Positions 1 to 7,118 of a stretch of 19,559 nucleotides of DNA are shown here, in pieces. Origin of the DNA: an uncultured Bacilli bacterium (GTDB taxonomy: Bacteria; Bacillota_I; Bacilli_A; RF39; UBA660); contig CANRDA010000007.1 of assembly GCA_947629285.1 (NCBI GenBank), positions 1 through 19,559 on the forward strand, in the 5' to 3' direction. The position numbers and the translations under genes were made by a program. The stretch's first letter is position 1, and each line of letters opens with the position of its first letter. The notes beneath the pieces are model-generated. The model saw only the letters and a list, made by a program, of their open reading frames with translations. It was not told the origin of the DNA and did not search any database.

Positions 1-1
1 G

Positions 2-184
2 GAATTAGGCACAAAGGGATTAAACTGTAAAACGCTAACTTTGTTTCCACTAGCAATCCATGGTTCAAACGCGGGGGGCAACTATAACAATACGTCCAAT
101 GCGGGCGTGTTCAACTTCAACAACAACAATGGCAATAGTAACAGCAGCAGTTCGTTCCGTGTTGTTTTAGCTCCAACTACGTGA
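2..184 (+). CDS. C-terminal end of an Asn-rich, CLec-like (DGR variable-region-like) protein, partial
   Basis: The left window edge cuts this gene; 60 codons remain before TGA at 182-184. The frame is the only one open across the stretch. The end reads HGSNAGGNYNNTSNAGVF followed by a run of Asn, a Ser-rich stretch and FRVVLAPTT. This layout (Gly-Gly-Asn, NxSNAGxF, Asn runs, then a conserved FRVxL-like end) resembles the C-type-lectin-fold C-terminus of DGR target proteins and related phage or surface ligand-binding proteins. Many of the Asn codons are AAC or AAT, the adenine-rich codons that DGRs mutate. The stretch is visibly richer in G and C than the rest of the window, which suggests transfer or special selection. 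No reverse transcriptase or template repeat is visible here. Without the N-terminus the family call stays tentative; a repeat-rich surface protein is the main alternative. Confidence 0.55.
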   Translation, partial: ELGTKGLNCKTLTLFPLAIHGSNAGGNYNNTSNAGVFNFNNNNGNSNSSSSFRVVLAPTT

Positions 185-221
185 GAACGTTACTTATCGA
201 TTATAATGTGTAAATAAAATT

Positions 222-258
222 ATCTTCTTTCATTGAATACATATGAAAGAAGATTTTT
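222..258 (+). terminator. Intrinsic terminator of the Asn-rich gene
   Basis: A perfect 12-bp stem, ATCTTCTTTCAT (222-233) with ATGAAAGAAGAT (243-254), has a 9-nt loop and is followed by four T. It lies 38 nt after the stop codon at 184 and separates the first gene from the GH3 gene. Confidence 0.85.
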
Positions 259-401
259 AATATTTATTTAAATTTAAAAATGTGCTAAAATAGTTGTAGT
301 AATAATATAAAAGAGTAATGGTAGTTAAGTTATAAGTAAAACTTTTATAAAATTTTCATATTTATAATAAAATAACTGTATAATATATTGTAGGTGATAT
401 A

Positions 402-1760
402 GTGAATAAGAAAATTATATATTTAATAATATGTATTTTGATACTTTCTTTAGCTTTAATACCTTTATTTACTTCTAAAAAAGAAAAATCTAGTAAAATA
501 GAAACATTAGAAGCAACTATAATGTATAAAGAAGATGGTTTTATAACTGTAAAAGATAATAATAACATAATCTATACATTTGAATTAGATGAAGAAGACT
601 TAGAAGTAGGGGATTATATACTCTTAGAATATGCTGGATTAATAGATAAAAATAAAGAAAAACAAGATGCTAAAATAATAAGCTATGATGTTAAATCAGT
701 TAATAAAGATATAAATGGTATACCAAGTGATTATAATGATGATGGAATATTTAGTACTTATTATGTAATGGCTTATAATAAATTAAAAGAATTATCTAAA
801 GAAGAAAAAATAGGGCAATTATTACTTGTAAGATATCCAGATAATGCAATAGATGCTAATAAAAAATATAACTTTGGTGGATTTGTATTCTTTGAAAAAG
901 ATTTTAAAAATAAAACTAAAGAACAAGTAATATCTATGATAAATAACTTGCAAGAAAGTTCTAAGATACCACTTTTAACTGCAGTAGATGAAGAAGGTGG
1001 TAAAGTAGTTAGAGTAAGTAGCAATCCTAATTTAGCAAGTGAGCCTTTTAAATCTTCTAAATCACTTTATGATGATGGACAGTTTAGTTTAATAAAAAGT
1101 GATACTATAAAGAAAAGTGATTTATTAAATAGTTTAGGTCTTAATGTAAATCTTGCTCCAGTTGTAGATGTAACTACTGATCCTAACGATTATATGTATG
1201 AAAGAGCGTTAGGTGAAAATACTGCTTTAACAAGTGAATTTGCAGAAACTGTTATAAAAGCAAGTAAAGGTACAGGAGTATCATATACATTAAAACATTT
1301 CCCTGGATATGGAAATAATAAAGATACTCATGTAACTTCATCTGAAGATACTAGAACACTAGAAAGTATTAAAACTAATGATTTACCTCCATTTAAAGCA
1401 GGTATCGATGCAGGTGCAGAAGCAGTTTTAGTAAGTCATAATGTAGTTACAAATATAGACAGTGCTCCAGCATCGCTTTCAAAATCAATACACAATTTAC
1501 TTAGAAATGAACTTAAATTTACAGGAATAATTATGACTGATGATGTTGACATGGGTGCGACTAAAAATATTGATAAAAAATATGTAAAGGCTATTCAAGC
1601 AGGTAATGATTTAATAATTACAACTGATTATGAAAAGGCATTTAATGAGATTAACGGTGCTTTAAACGATGGAACTTTAAGTGAAGATGAGATAAACAAA
1701 CTCGTATTTAGAGTACTTGCTTGGAAATATTATAAAGGACTTATGATAGATATAAAATAG
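402..1760 (+). CDS. nagZ: Membrane-anchored or secreted glycoside hydrolase family 3, beta-N-acetylhexosaminidase (NagZ type)
   Basis: This 452-residue protein starts at GTG 402, behind GGTGAT at 393-398; a TATAAT -10-like box lies at 379-384. Residues 3-24 form a hydrophobic signal or anchor, so the enzyme should act outside the membrane. Residues 33-100 look like a small beta-rich domain, and about 120-447 is the GH3 TIM barrel. The NagZ signature KHFPGYGNNKDTH is at 298-310, where D308 and H310 form the Asp-His acid/base dyad typical of this subfamily. The nucleophile is D380 in MTDDVDMGA. The substrate-binding stretch AVDEEGGKVVR is at 194-204. The family removes N-acetylglucosamine from peptidoglycan fragments or chitooligosaccharides, so cell-wall turnover or scavenging is likely. 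The catalytic class is clear; the exact substrate is inferred. Confidence 0.9.
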   Translation: MNKKIIYLIICILILSLALIPLFTSKKEKSSKIETLEATIMYKEDGFITVKDNNNIIYTFELDEEDLEVGDYILLEYAGLIDKNKEKQDAKIISYDVKSVNKDINGIPSDYNDDGIFSTYYVMAYNKLKELSKEEKIGQLLLVRYPDNAIDANKKYNFGGFVFFEKDFKNKTKEQVISMINNLQESSKIPLLTAVDEEGGKVVRVSSNPNLASEPFKSSKSLYDDGQFSLIKSDTIKKSDLLNSLGLNVNLAPVVDVTTDPNDYMYERALGENTALTSEFAETVIKASKGTGVSYTLKHFPGYGNNKDTHVTSSEDTRTLESIKTNDLPPFKAGIDAGAEAVLVSHNVVTNIDSAPASLSKSIHNLLRNELKFTGIIMTDDVDMGATKNIDKKYVKAIQAGNDLIITTDYEKAFNEINGALNDGTLSEDEINKLVFRVLAWKYYKGLMIDIK

Positions 1761-1783
1761 TTCAAAGTACTTGAACTATTTTT
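1754..1783 (+). terminator. Terminator overlapping the GH3 stop codon
   Basis: AAAATAGTTCAA (1754-1765) pairs perfectly with TTGAACTATTTT (1771-1782) around a 5-nt loop. The TAG stop at 1758-1760 lies inside the left arm. The right arm also carries TTGAAC (1771-1776), spaced 16 bp from TAAAAT (1793-1798), a possible promoter for the next gene. Confidence 0.8.
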
Positions 1784-1813
1784 AATTTGTGATAAAATTA
1801 TAGTGGTGGTAGG

Positions 1814-2650
1814 ATGAAGAGAAATGTTTTAATATTAATTTTATGTTTAATACTAGTTGGGTTATTTGTAACTACTATTAATATAGGGTTAGTAGGTGCG
1901 GATAGTGGATTCGATTCTAGTTTTGATTCGGATTTTGGTTCTGATTTTGGCTCAAGCAGTTTTGATTTTGACTCAGGTGGTTCTGGCTCAGGTGGACCTT
2001 TTGCAGTTTTTTTCCCATTTCTATTTATAATTACAATGGTTATTATAGCAGTTATAACAAATATAGTTAATGGTAGTAAACAAAAAGAAATAATAAATAA
2101 TGCTTTAAATAGTAAGCTTACTTTACTAAATCCTGATGATTTTATAGAAGACAAACGATTAGAAGTAGAAGCATTCAATATATATAAGAAAATTCAATAT
2201 GCATGGATGAATTTTGATGAAGAATTAATAAGAAAAAATACTACTGATGAGATGTATAACATGTATTTGATGCAGCTAGATACATTAAAAGTAAAAAGCC
2301 AAAAAAATGTTATGTACGATATAAGATATTTAGGTAGTAAAATAAAAGAAAGATATGAAGAAAATGGACAAGAGACTATAGTTATAAATATGAATGTTAG
2401 TTGTTATGATTTTATAATAGATACTAGAACTAACAATGTAGTTAGAGGTCTAGCTAATAAAGTAAATTATTACAATTATGAACTTACATTTGTTAAGACA
2501 GTAGATGATAAAAAACTTGATATTTGTCCAAGATGTGGCGCTCCTGTTGAAGAAAATAATAGTGGAGTATGTGAATATTGTAAATCAACTTTAGTAAGTG
2601 ATAAATATACGCTTATCTTAAGTAAGAAGAAAATGATTTCACAAAGATAA
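1814..2650 (+). CDS. Secreted or membrane Tim44-like domain protein with C-terminal zinc ribbon
   Basis: This is a 278-residue protein. A hydrophobic signal at 4-28 ends in LVGAD, a plausible signal-peptidase site. Next comes a low-complexity linker of Asp, Ser, Gly and Phe (30-62) and a transmembrane helix (63-84). Residues about 90-230 look like a Tim44/TIM44-like alpha+beta domain: AWMNFDEELIRKNTTDEMYN is the characteristic helix preceding the sheet. The C-terminus holds a zinc ribbon with C238, C241, C253 and C256 (CPRC and CEYC knuckles). Bacterial proteins with this build are membrane proteins of unknown function. The start has GGTGGT at 1805-1810. Topology, with the zinc ribbon probably cytoplasmic if the signal is cleaved, is inferred. 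Confidence 0.7.
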   Translation: MKRNVLILILCLILVGLFVTTINIGLVGADSGFDSSFDSDFGSDFGSSSFDFDSGGSGSGGPFAVFFPFLFIITMVIIAVITNIVNGSKQKEIINNALNSKLTLLNPDDFIEDKRLEVEAFNIYKKIQYAWMNFDEELIRKNTTDEMYNMYLMQLDTLKVKSQKNVMYDIRYLGSKIKERYEENGQETIVINMNVSCYDFIIDTRTNNVVRGLANKVNYYNYELTFVKTVDDKKLDICPRCGAPVEENNSGVCEYCKSTLVSDKYTLILSKKKMISQR

Positions 2651-2699
2651 AATATTTACTTTATAAATAATATGTTATATAATGATGTTGGAGGTAGTT

Positions 2700-2951
2700 A
2701 TGGAGAATCAAGTTAAGTATAATGGTTTAGCAATCGCTGGATTTGTTGTATCCTTGGTATCTTTACTAATTAACTTATGGGGAATTGTTGGACTTGTCGG
2801 AACAATTTTATCTGCAGTAGGGTTAACACAAGTTAATTCTAAAGGTGAAAAAGGTAAAGGTATGGCTATTGCTGGACTAGTAATTGGTATTATAAGTATA
2901 CTATATGGAATATTTTCTATTATGAGTTGCGTTTCAATCTTCACAGCATAA
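2700..2951 (+). CDS. Small two-helix membrane protein, DUF4190-like
   Basis: Start ATG 2700 is chosen because GGAGGT (2690-2695) sits just upstream; an earlier in-frame ATG at 2682 lies before this site. The product has 83 residues. It shows the DUF4190 pattern: helix 1 (about 9-41, beginning NGLAIAGFVVSL), a short charged loop (NSKGEKGKG, 47-55), then a second copy-like helix beginning MAIAGLVIGIIS (56-80). The function of this family is unknown. TTTACT (2655-2660) and TATAAT (2678-2683) with a 17-bp spacer form a possible promoter, though the implied RNA start would fall at the ribosome binding site. The terminator follows directly. Confidence 0.8.
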   Translation: MENQVKYNGLAIAGFVVSLVSLLINLWGIVGLVGTILSAVGLTQVNSKGEKGKGMAIAGLVIGIISILYGIFSIMSCVSIFTA

Positions 2952-2972
2952 AAAGGACTTAGTCCTTTTTTT
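2950..2972 (+). terminator. Intrinsic terminator, copy 1 of a repeated hairpin
   Basis: AAAAAGGAC and GTCCTTTTT form a 9-bp stem around the loop TTA, with a run of seven T. The TAA stop of the preceding gene (2949-2951) runs into the left arm. The same hairpin recurs at 3482-3504. Confidence 0.85.
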
Positions 2973-3003
2973 GAAAATTAAGCAAACATTTTCATTAGAC
3001 CTC

Positions 3004-3031
3004 TTGACAGGGGCATATATGATAATATAGA
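3004..3031 (+). promoter_or_regulatory. Promoter of the pseudopilin-like gene
   Basis: Consensus -35 TTGACA (3004-3009) lies 16 bp before TATAGA (3026-3031). A strong AAAGGAGG ribosome binding site (3036-3043) and ATG at 3049 follow. Confidence 0.6.
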
Positions 3032-3048
3032 TATGAAAGGAGGATAAT

Positions 3049-3480
3049 ATGAATAACGAAGTTAAGAAAAAAGGTTTATCAACTGGACAAATAGTTGCTT
3101 TGGTATTGTCTTTAACTTTAGGTCCTATTTTTATAATAATAATTATTTTAATTGCAGTACCAATAATGTTAGGAATTAGGGATGGTGCAAATGATGAAGC
3201 ACTTAAGCGTACTGCAGAGCTTGCTTATGATGAAATAAACAATTCAATTGCATCGTATATGGTTGAAAATGATGGTGAAGCTCCAAAATATGTTGATGAA
3301 ATTGAATATTATTTTGATTTAGATTATATTACACTAGAAGTAACTGGCGTAGGAGCAAATTCAAAGGGCAAAATTATTAGTTCGAATAAAAAATTGTGCG
3401 ATGTAACAGCTTATAATGGTAATTTTACAGTTGATTGTGGAAAGTATATGGATGAAAAAGTTATTAAATTACATTCATAA
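3049..3480 (+). CDS. Single-pass membrane protein with pseudopilin-like layout, unknown function
   Basis: I do not recognise the family of this 143-residue protein. A short basic N-terminus (MNNEVKKKG) precedes one long transmembrane helix (13-41). The helix continues as an amphipathic stretch (47-74) and a small folded C-terminal part with two Cys (C117, C130) that could form a disulfide outside the cell. The layout of one N-terminal helix running into a small globular domain resembles pseudopilins, but the GFTLIE-type prepilin cleavage motif is absent and no pilus assembly genes are nearby. It has its own promoter and a strong AAAGGAGG site. It stands beside two other small membrane proteins, with no evidence that the three act together. 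Confidence 0.6.
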   Translation: MNNEVKKKGLSTGQIVALVLSLTLGPIFIIIIILIAVPIMLGIRDGANDEALKRTAELAYDEINNSIASYMVENDGEAPKYVDEIEYYFDLDYITLEVTGVGANSKGKIISSNKKLCDVTAYNGNFTVDCGKYMDEKVIKLHS

Positions 3481-3481
3481 T

Positions 3482-3504
3482 AAAAAGGACTTAGTCCTTT
3501 TTTT
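3482..3504. terminator. Bidirectional terminator, copy 2 of the repeated hairpin
   Basis: AAAAAGGAC, loop TTA and GTCCTTTTTTT repeat the 2950-2972 hairpin. It has T runs on both strands, so it can end the pseudopilin-like gene on the plus strand and the radical SAM gene on the minus strand. On the minus strand the hairpin encodes the last residues, KKD, and the TAA stop lies in its loop. Confidence 0.8.
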
Positions 3505-4429
3505 GATACTTTATTCCTTGATAAGAATTTCTTCTTTTCATCTCTTTATCTATATCGTTTAATATAGTAACTTTTTTTATCAACCAATTAGGTTCAACTA
3601 AATCACTTACTTTAGGGTCTCCTGTAATTCTATGTACGACTATATCTTCTCTTAAGTATTCTAACTCGTCACATACTATATCTATATATTCATCTCTTGT
3701 AAGCATTTTAAAGTGTTCTTTTTCGTACATTTTTTCAAGAATAGTTCCTTTTAATATCGATAACATATGAATCTTTATACCTTGAATATCTAAGTTACTT
3801 AAATATTTAACAGTTTCAATCATCATTTCTTTTGTCTCATAAGGAAGTCCATTAATAATATGTACAACTACATTTATGTTTCTCTTTCTAAGTTTTAAAA
3901 CCATATCTTCAAAACATTTTAAAGTGTGGCATCTATTTATTAACTTAGATGTTTTATCGTGTATAGTTTGAAGTCCAAGTTCTATAGTTAGATATGTTCT
4001 TTTAGATAACTCTTCTAAATAGTCTAAGCACTCATCACTAATCGCATCAGGTCTAGTTGCTATATTTAATCCAATCACACCATCTAATTTTAATATAGTC
4101 TCATACTTTTCTTTTAGTACATCAAGAGGGGCATAAGTATTGGTATTTGCTTGAAAATAACCGATATATTTTGCTTTAGGCCATTTCTTTAACATCATAT
4201 TTTTAATAGTATTAAACTGAGTTACTAGATTATCATGTTTATCTCCAGCATATTCACCACTCCCACTTTTAGAGCAGTAAATACACCCTCCAACTCCGAC
4301 TTTGCCATCTTTATTAGGACAAGTAAATCCAGCATTTAAACTAACTTTAAAAACTTTAGAGTTAAATTTGTGTTTATAAAAATAATCTAGTGTATAATAT
4401 CTTTTATTAGAATCAGAATACTTAAACAT
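3491..4429 (-). CDS. Radical SAM protein, TIGR01212 / YtqA-YhcC family
   Basis: This minus-strand gene encodes 312 residues, close to the usual family length of about 310. The cluster ligands are C37, C49 and C52 in CPNKDGKVGVGGCIYC, the unusual CX11CX2C spacing of this family rather than the classic CX3CX2C. GYFQANTNTYAP (about 110-121), the glycine and Asp region after GLNIATRPDA, and IELGLQTIHD (about 175-184) match the radical SAM barrel. The substrate of this family is not well established; a role in RNA or cofactor modification is assumed. ATG 4429 is preferred to TTG 4432 because the AGGTGA site (4439-4434) is then correctly spaced. It diverges from mtnN across about 90 bp. Confidence 0.85.
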   Translation of the reverse strand: MFKYSDSNKRYYTLDYFYKHKFNSKVFKVSLNAGFTCPNKDGKVGVGGCIYCSKSGSGEYAGDKHDNLVTQFNTIKNMMLKKWPKAKYIGYFQANTNTYAPLDVLKEKYETILKLDGVIGLNIATRPDAISDECLDYLEELSKRTYLTIELGLQTIHDKTSKLINRCHTLKCFEDMVLKLRKRNINVVVHIINGLPYETKEMMIETVKYLSNLDIQGIKIHMLSILKGTILEKMYEKEHFKMLTRDEYIDIVCDELEYLREDIVVHRITGDPKVSDLVEPNWLIKKVTILNDIDKEMKRRNSYQGIKYQKKD

Positions 4430-4444
4430 CAAATCACCTACATT

Positions 4445-4473
4445 ATTATATATTAAAATTAATAATAAAACAA
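4445..4473 (-). promoter_or_regulatory. Candidate promoter of the radical SAM gene
   Basis: On the minus strand TTGTTT (4473-4468) and TATAAT (4450-4445) are separated by 17 bp, just upstream of the AGGTGA ribosome binding site. Confidence 0.45.
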
Positions 4474-4502
4474 TTTAATTATTAAAGATATTTTGATATA
4501 AT
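4474..4502 (+). promoter_or_regulatory. Candidate promoter of the mtnN-mnmA operon
   Basis: A perfect -10 TATAAT at 4497-4502 has a weak -35 TTTAAT (4474-4479) 17 bp upstream. GGAAGTGAT (4509-4517) and ATG 4521 follow. It lies back to back with the minus-strand promoter. Confidence 0.5.
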
Positions 4503-4520
4503 ATATCTGGAAGTGATTAT

Positions 4521-5186
4521 ATGATAGGTGTTATTGCTGCAGAAGAAAAAGAATTATTAGAAGTTAAAAACTTAATGAATAATATAGAAAGTATAAAAAT
4601 ATTTGATAGAACATTTTATAAGGGTAAGTTAAATAATAAGGATGTTGTATGCGTTAAATGTGGTGTGGGTAAGGTAAACAGTGCGCATATATGTCAAGTA
4701 ATGATAGATAATTTTAATGTAGAATTAGTTGTTAATATAGGTTCTGCTGGAGGAGTAGATAAGCGTTTAAAAGTAGGAGATGTAGTTATTGCTGACAAAC
4801 TTTTCCAACACGATTTTGATATAACACCATTCGGTAGAGAATTAGGAGAGATTGACAACATAGGTAAATTTATAGAAACTGATAAAAAACTACTTGAAAT
4901 ATTTAAAGATAAAAATGTATTTATAGGTGGGATTGCAAGTGGTGATAAATTTATACATGAAAAGAAAGAAAAAGATAAAATAAGAGACACATTTAATGTA
5001 ATGTGCGTTGAAATGGAAGGAGCAAGTATTGCTCAAGTATGCTTTTTAGACAAGGTTAAATTCTTAGTAATAAGGTCTATTACTGATACATTAGAAGGTA
5101 ATTCTAAAGTAGACTTTGAAACATTTTTAACTGAGGCTTCTAAGAATGCAGCAAACATTTTAAAAGATATTATAAATAACATATGA
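4521..5186 (+). CDS. mtnN: 5'-methylthioadenosine/S-adenosylhomocysteine nucleosidase
   Basis: The 221-residue protein covers the full nucleosidase fold. It hydrolyses methylthioadenosine and S-adenosylhomocysteine to adenine and the thioribose or ribosyl-homocysteine, relieving product inhibition of methyltransferases and feeding methionine salvage and AI-2 synthesis. Visible signatures are MIGVIAAEEKEL at the N-terminus (E11 is the expected active-site acid), VVNIGSAGG (70-78), SGDKF (140-144), VEMEGASIAQVC (163-174, where E166 contacts the ribose) and RSITDT (185-190, where D189 is the catalytic acid). It is cytoplasmic. The mnmA gene starts 13 nt downstream with its own GGAAGTG site, so the two are probably co-transcribed. 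Confidence 0.93.
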   Translation: MIGVIAAEEKELLEVKNLMNNIESIKIFDRTFYKGKLNNKDVVCVKCGVGKVNSAHICQVMIDNFNVELVVNIGSAGGVDKRLKVGDVVIADKLFQHDFDITPFGRELGEIDNIGKFIETDKKLLEIFKDKNVFIGGIASGDKFIHEKKEKDKIRDTFNVMCVEMEGASIAQVCFLDKVKFLVIRSITDTLEGNSKVDFETFLTEASKNAANILKDIINNI

Positions 5187-5199
5187 TTGGAAGTGTAGT

Positions 5200-6228
5200 A
5201 TGAAAAAAGTATTAGTTGGAATGAGTGGAGGGGTAGATAGTAGTGTAAGTGCGGTCATACTAAAAAATGAAGGATATGATGTATACGGCGCAACTATGAA
5301 TCTATTTGACGGTAATGATAGCAGTAAAAACGCTAAAGAAGTGTGTGATACACTAGGTATTCCTCACTATACTATCGATTTTAAAGATGAGTTTAATAAA
5401 TGCGTAATTCAAAAATTTATTTTAGAATATTCTAACTGCCGTACTCCAAATCCTTGTATAGAGTGTAATAAACATTTAAAATTTAAAGCTATGTATGAAA
5501 AAGCAAAGTCTCTTGGAATAGATTATATCGCAACAGGTCATTATGCTAAAATAGAATATAGTGATAAATATAAAAGATATGTATTAAAAAAAGCAGATAA
5601 TCTTGATAAAGACCAAAGTTATGTACTTTACAATATTCCAAAAGAAATATTGCCTTATGTAGTTTTTCCTCTTGCAAATTTTAATTCTAAAGATGAGATA
5701 AGAAAGATTGCTTATGATAACGGTTTAAAAGTCTTTAATTCAAAAGAAAGTCAAGATATATGTTTTATACCTGATGGAAATTATAAGAAGTTTTTAGAAA
5801 CTCATAGTAATATAAAAGAGTTAGAGGGTAATATAATTTTAAATGGAAAAGTAATAGGTAGACATAACGGACTTTATAAATATACAATAGGGCAGAGGAA
5901 AGGACTTGGGGTATCTTATCAAGAACCTTTATATGTAATAGGATTTAACAAGGATAGAAATGAACTTATAGTAGGTTTAGAAAGTGATTTATATGTAAAA
6001 AGTTTCAAAGTAAAAGATTATAATTTATTACTTTTTGATGAGATAAAAGAACCTACTAGAGTGAGTGTTAAAACAAGATACAAAAGTAAGGAATATAAAG
6101 CAACAATATCTATGGATAATGGGTTAATAAATGTAGTATTCGATGAAAAGCAAAAAGGAGTAACTCCAGGACAATCATGTGTATTTTATATAGATGATAT
6201 AGTAGTTGGTGGTGGAATTATAGTATAA
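5200..6228 (+). CDS. mnmA: tRNA-specific 2-thiouridylase MnmA
   Basis: The 342-residue enzyme makes s2U34 in the anticodons of Lys, Glu and Gln tRNAs, using ATP and sulfur relayed from a cysteine desulfurase. Seen in the sequence: the ATP pyrophosphatase loop GMSGGVDSS (7-15), NPCIECNKHLKF (84-95, with C89 at the usual catalytic Cys position), ATGHYAKI (111-118), DKDQSYVLY (136-144), ESQDICFIPDG (183-193, with C188 as the second catalytic Cys) and YTIGQRKGLGV (228-238), followed by the C-terminal beta-barrel. It is slightly shorter than typical family members (about 360-370), with compact loops rather than a truncation. No desulfurase gene is adjacent. It is the second gene of the mtnN operon. 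Confidence 0.95.
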   Translation: MKKVLVGMSGGVDSSVSAVILKNEGYDVYGATMNLFDGNDSSKNAKEVCDTLGIPHYTIDFKDEFNKCVIQKFILEYSNCRTPNPCIECNKHLKFKAMYEKAKSLGIDYIATGHYAKIEYSDKYKRYVLKKADNLDKDQSYVLYNIPKEILPYVVFPLANFNSKDEIRKIAYDNGLKVFNSKESQDICFIPDGNYKKFLETHSNIKELEGNIILNGKVIGRHNGLYKYTIGQRKGLGVSYQEPLYVIGFNKDRNELIVGLESDLYVKSFKVKDYNLLLFDEIKEPTRVSVKTRYKSKEYKATISMDNGLINVVFDEKQKGVTPGQSCVFYIDDIVVGGGIIV

Positions 6229-6250
6229 GTTGATAAAATAATAAAGTGTT

Positions 6251-6279
6251 AAAATTGTGGACCGTTGAACCACATTTTT
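6251..6279 (+). terminator. Terminator of the mtnN-mnmA operon
   Basis: AAAATTGTGG (6251-6260) and CCACATTTTT (6270-6279) form a 10-bp stem with one T-T mismatch around a 9-nt loop; the right arm supplies the T run. The following 90 bases (6280-6369) show no gene. Confidence 0.65.
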
Positions 6280-6369
6280 AAGTGTACAAACTTACTACTT
6301 TACAATTAAGTATAGATTTATATTGTCTATTTCAAACTAGTAAAGGATAGAGATAGTTAGAGATATAAG

Positions 6370-6397
6370 TTGACTTAAATATTTAAATTCTTACAAT
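6370..6397 (+). promoter_or_regulatory. Promoter of the response regulator / TIR-STING / RyR operon
   Basis: The -35 TTGACT (6370-6375) and -10 TACAAT (6392-6397) are spaced by 16 bp, each one base from consensus. RNA would start near 6404, only about 20 nt before the ATG at 6423. No other promoter is evident before the two effector genes, which follow with gaps of 15 and 13 nt. Confidence 0.65.
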
Positions 6398-6422
6398 AAT
6401 GTGGTATAGTATTGGTGGTGAT

Positions 6423-7103
6423 ATGGTGAAAAATATATTAATTGTTGAGGATGAAGTTAAATTAAGACTAGAATTAAAAACATTTTTAAATAATAATGGA
6501 TATAATGTATCAATAATAGATAATTTTGATAATACAGTAAGAGATATATTAAACTCAAATGCAGACTTAGTTTTACTTGATATAAATTTACCTAATTTAA
6601 ATGGAGAATACATATTAAAAGAAATAAGAAAAGTAAGTAATATAAATATAATTATAATAACTAGTAGAAATACTGAAATAGATGAACTATTAAGTATTAA
6701 TTATGGAGCAGATGACTTTATAACAAAGCCATTTAATAAAGAAATATTACTTGCTAGAATAAATAGATTATTAAATAAGAAAATAGAGAATAATATAATT
6801 AAATATAAAAATATTAAACTTGATATATCTAAATCAATTATCATTAAAGATAATACTATAATAGATTTAACAAAAAATGAATTAAAGATATTTCACTATT
6901 TAATTAAAAATATCGGTAAAATAATATCTCGTGATGAACTTATGAACTATTTATGGGATAATTATGAATTTGTAGATGATAATACACTTACAGTAAATAT
7001 TAATAGACTTAGAAGTAAATTGAATAGTATTGGACTAAATGATACAATAATAACTAAAAGAGGACAAGGATATATAATTCTTGGCGATATAGATAAAATC
7101 TAA
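6423..7103 (+). CDS. OmpR/BceR-like two-component response regulator, no kinase partner in the window
   Basis: ATG 6423 is chosen because GGTGGTGAT (6413-6421) abuts it; the upstream ATG at 6399 overlaps the promoter. The product has 226 residues. Receiver domain, 2-118: acidic pocket E9, D10, E11; phosphoacceptor D53 in LLDINLPNLNG; T80; and K102 in DDFITKPF. Winged-helix OmpR-type DNA-binding domain, about 128-222, with recognition-helix region DDNTLTVNINRLRSKL and the terminal wing TKRGQGY. The receiver reads most like the BceR group, which normally partners an intramembrane-sensing kinase (BceS) encoded directly downstream. Here the next gene, 15 nt away, is TIR-STING. All phosphorylation residues are intact, so a distant kinase or cross-talk is possible. 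It may control its own operon. Confidence 0.88.
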   Translation: MVKNILIVEDEVKLRLELKTFLNNNGYNVSIIDNFDNTVRDILNSNADLVLLDINLPNLNGEYILKEIRKVSNINIIIITSRNTEIDELLSINYGADDFITKPFNKEILLARINRLLNKKIENNIIKYKNIKLDISKSIIIKDNTIIDLTKNELKIFHYLIKNIGKIISRDELMNYLWDNYEFVDDNTLTVNINRLRSKLNSIGLNDTIITKRGQGYIILGDIDKI

Positions 7104-7118
7104 TTATAGGAGGGTTAT

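Noticed and set aside
3049..3480. Type IV pilin or competence pseudopilin
   Set aside because: The layout is similar, but the prepilin peptidase motif is missing and no pilus assembly genes are present.
6399..6422. ATG 6399 as start of the response regulator
   Set aside because: It lies two bases after the -10 box, upstream of the predicted RNA start. The receiver domain begins properly at ATG 6423 behind GGTGGTGAT.
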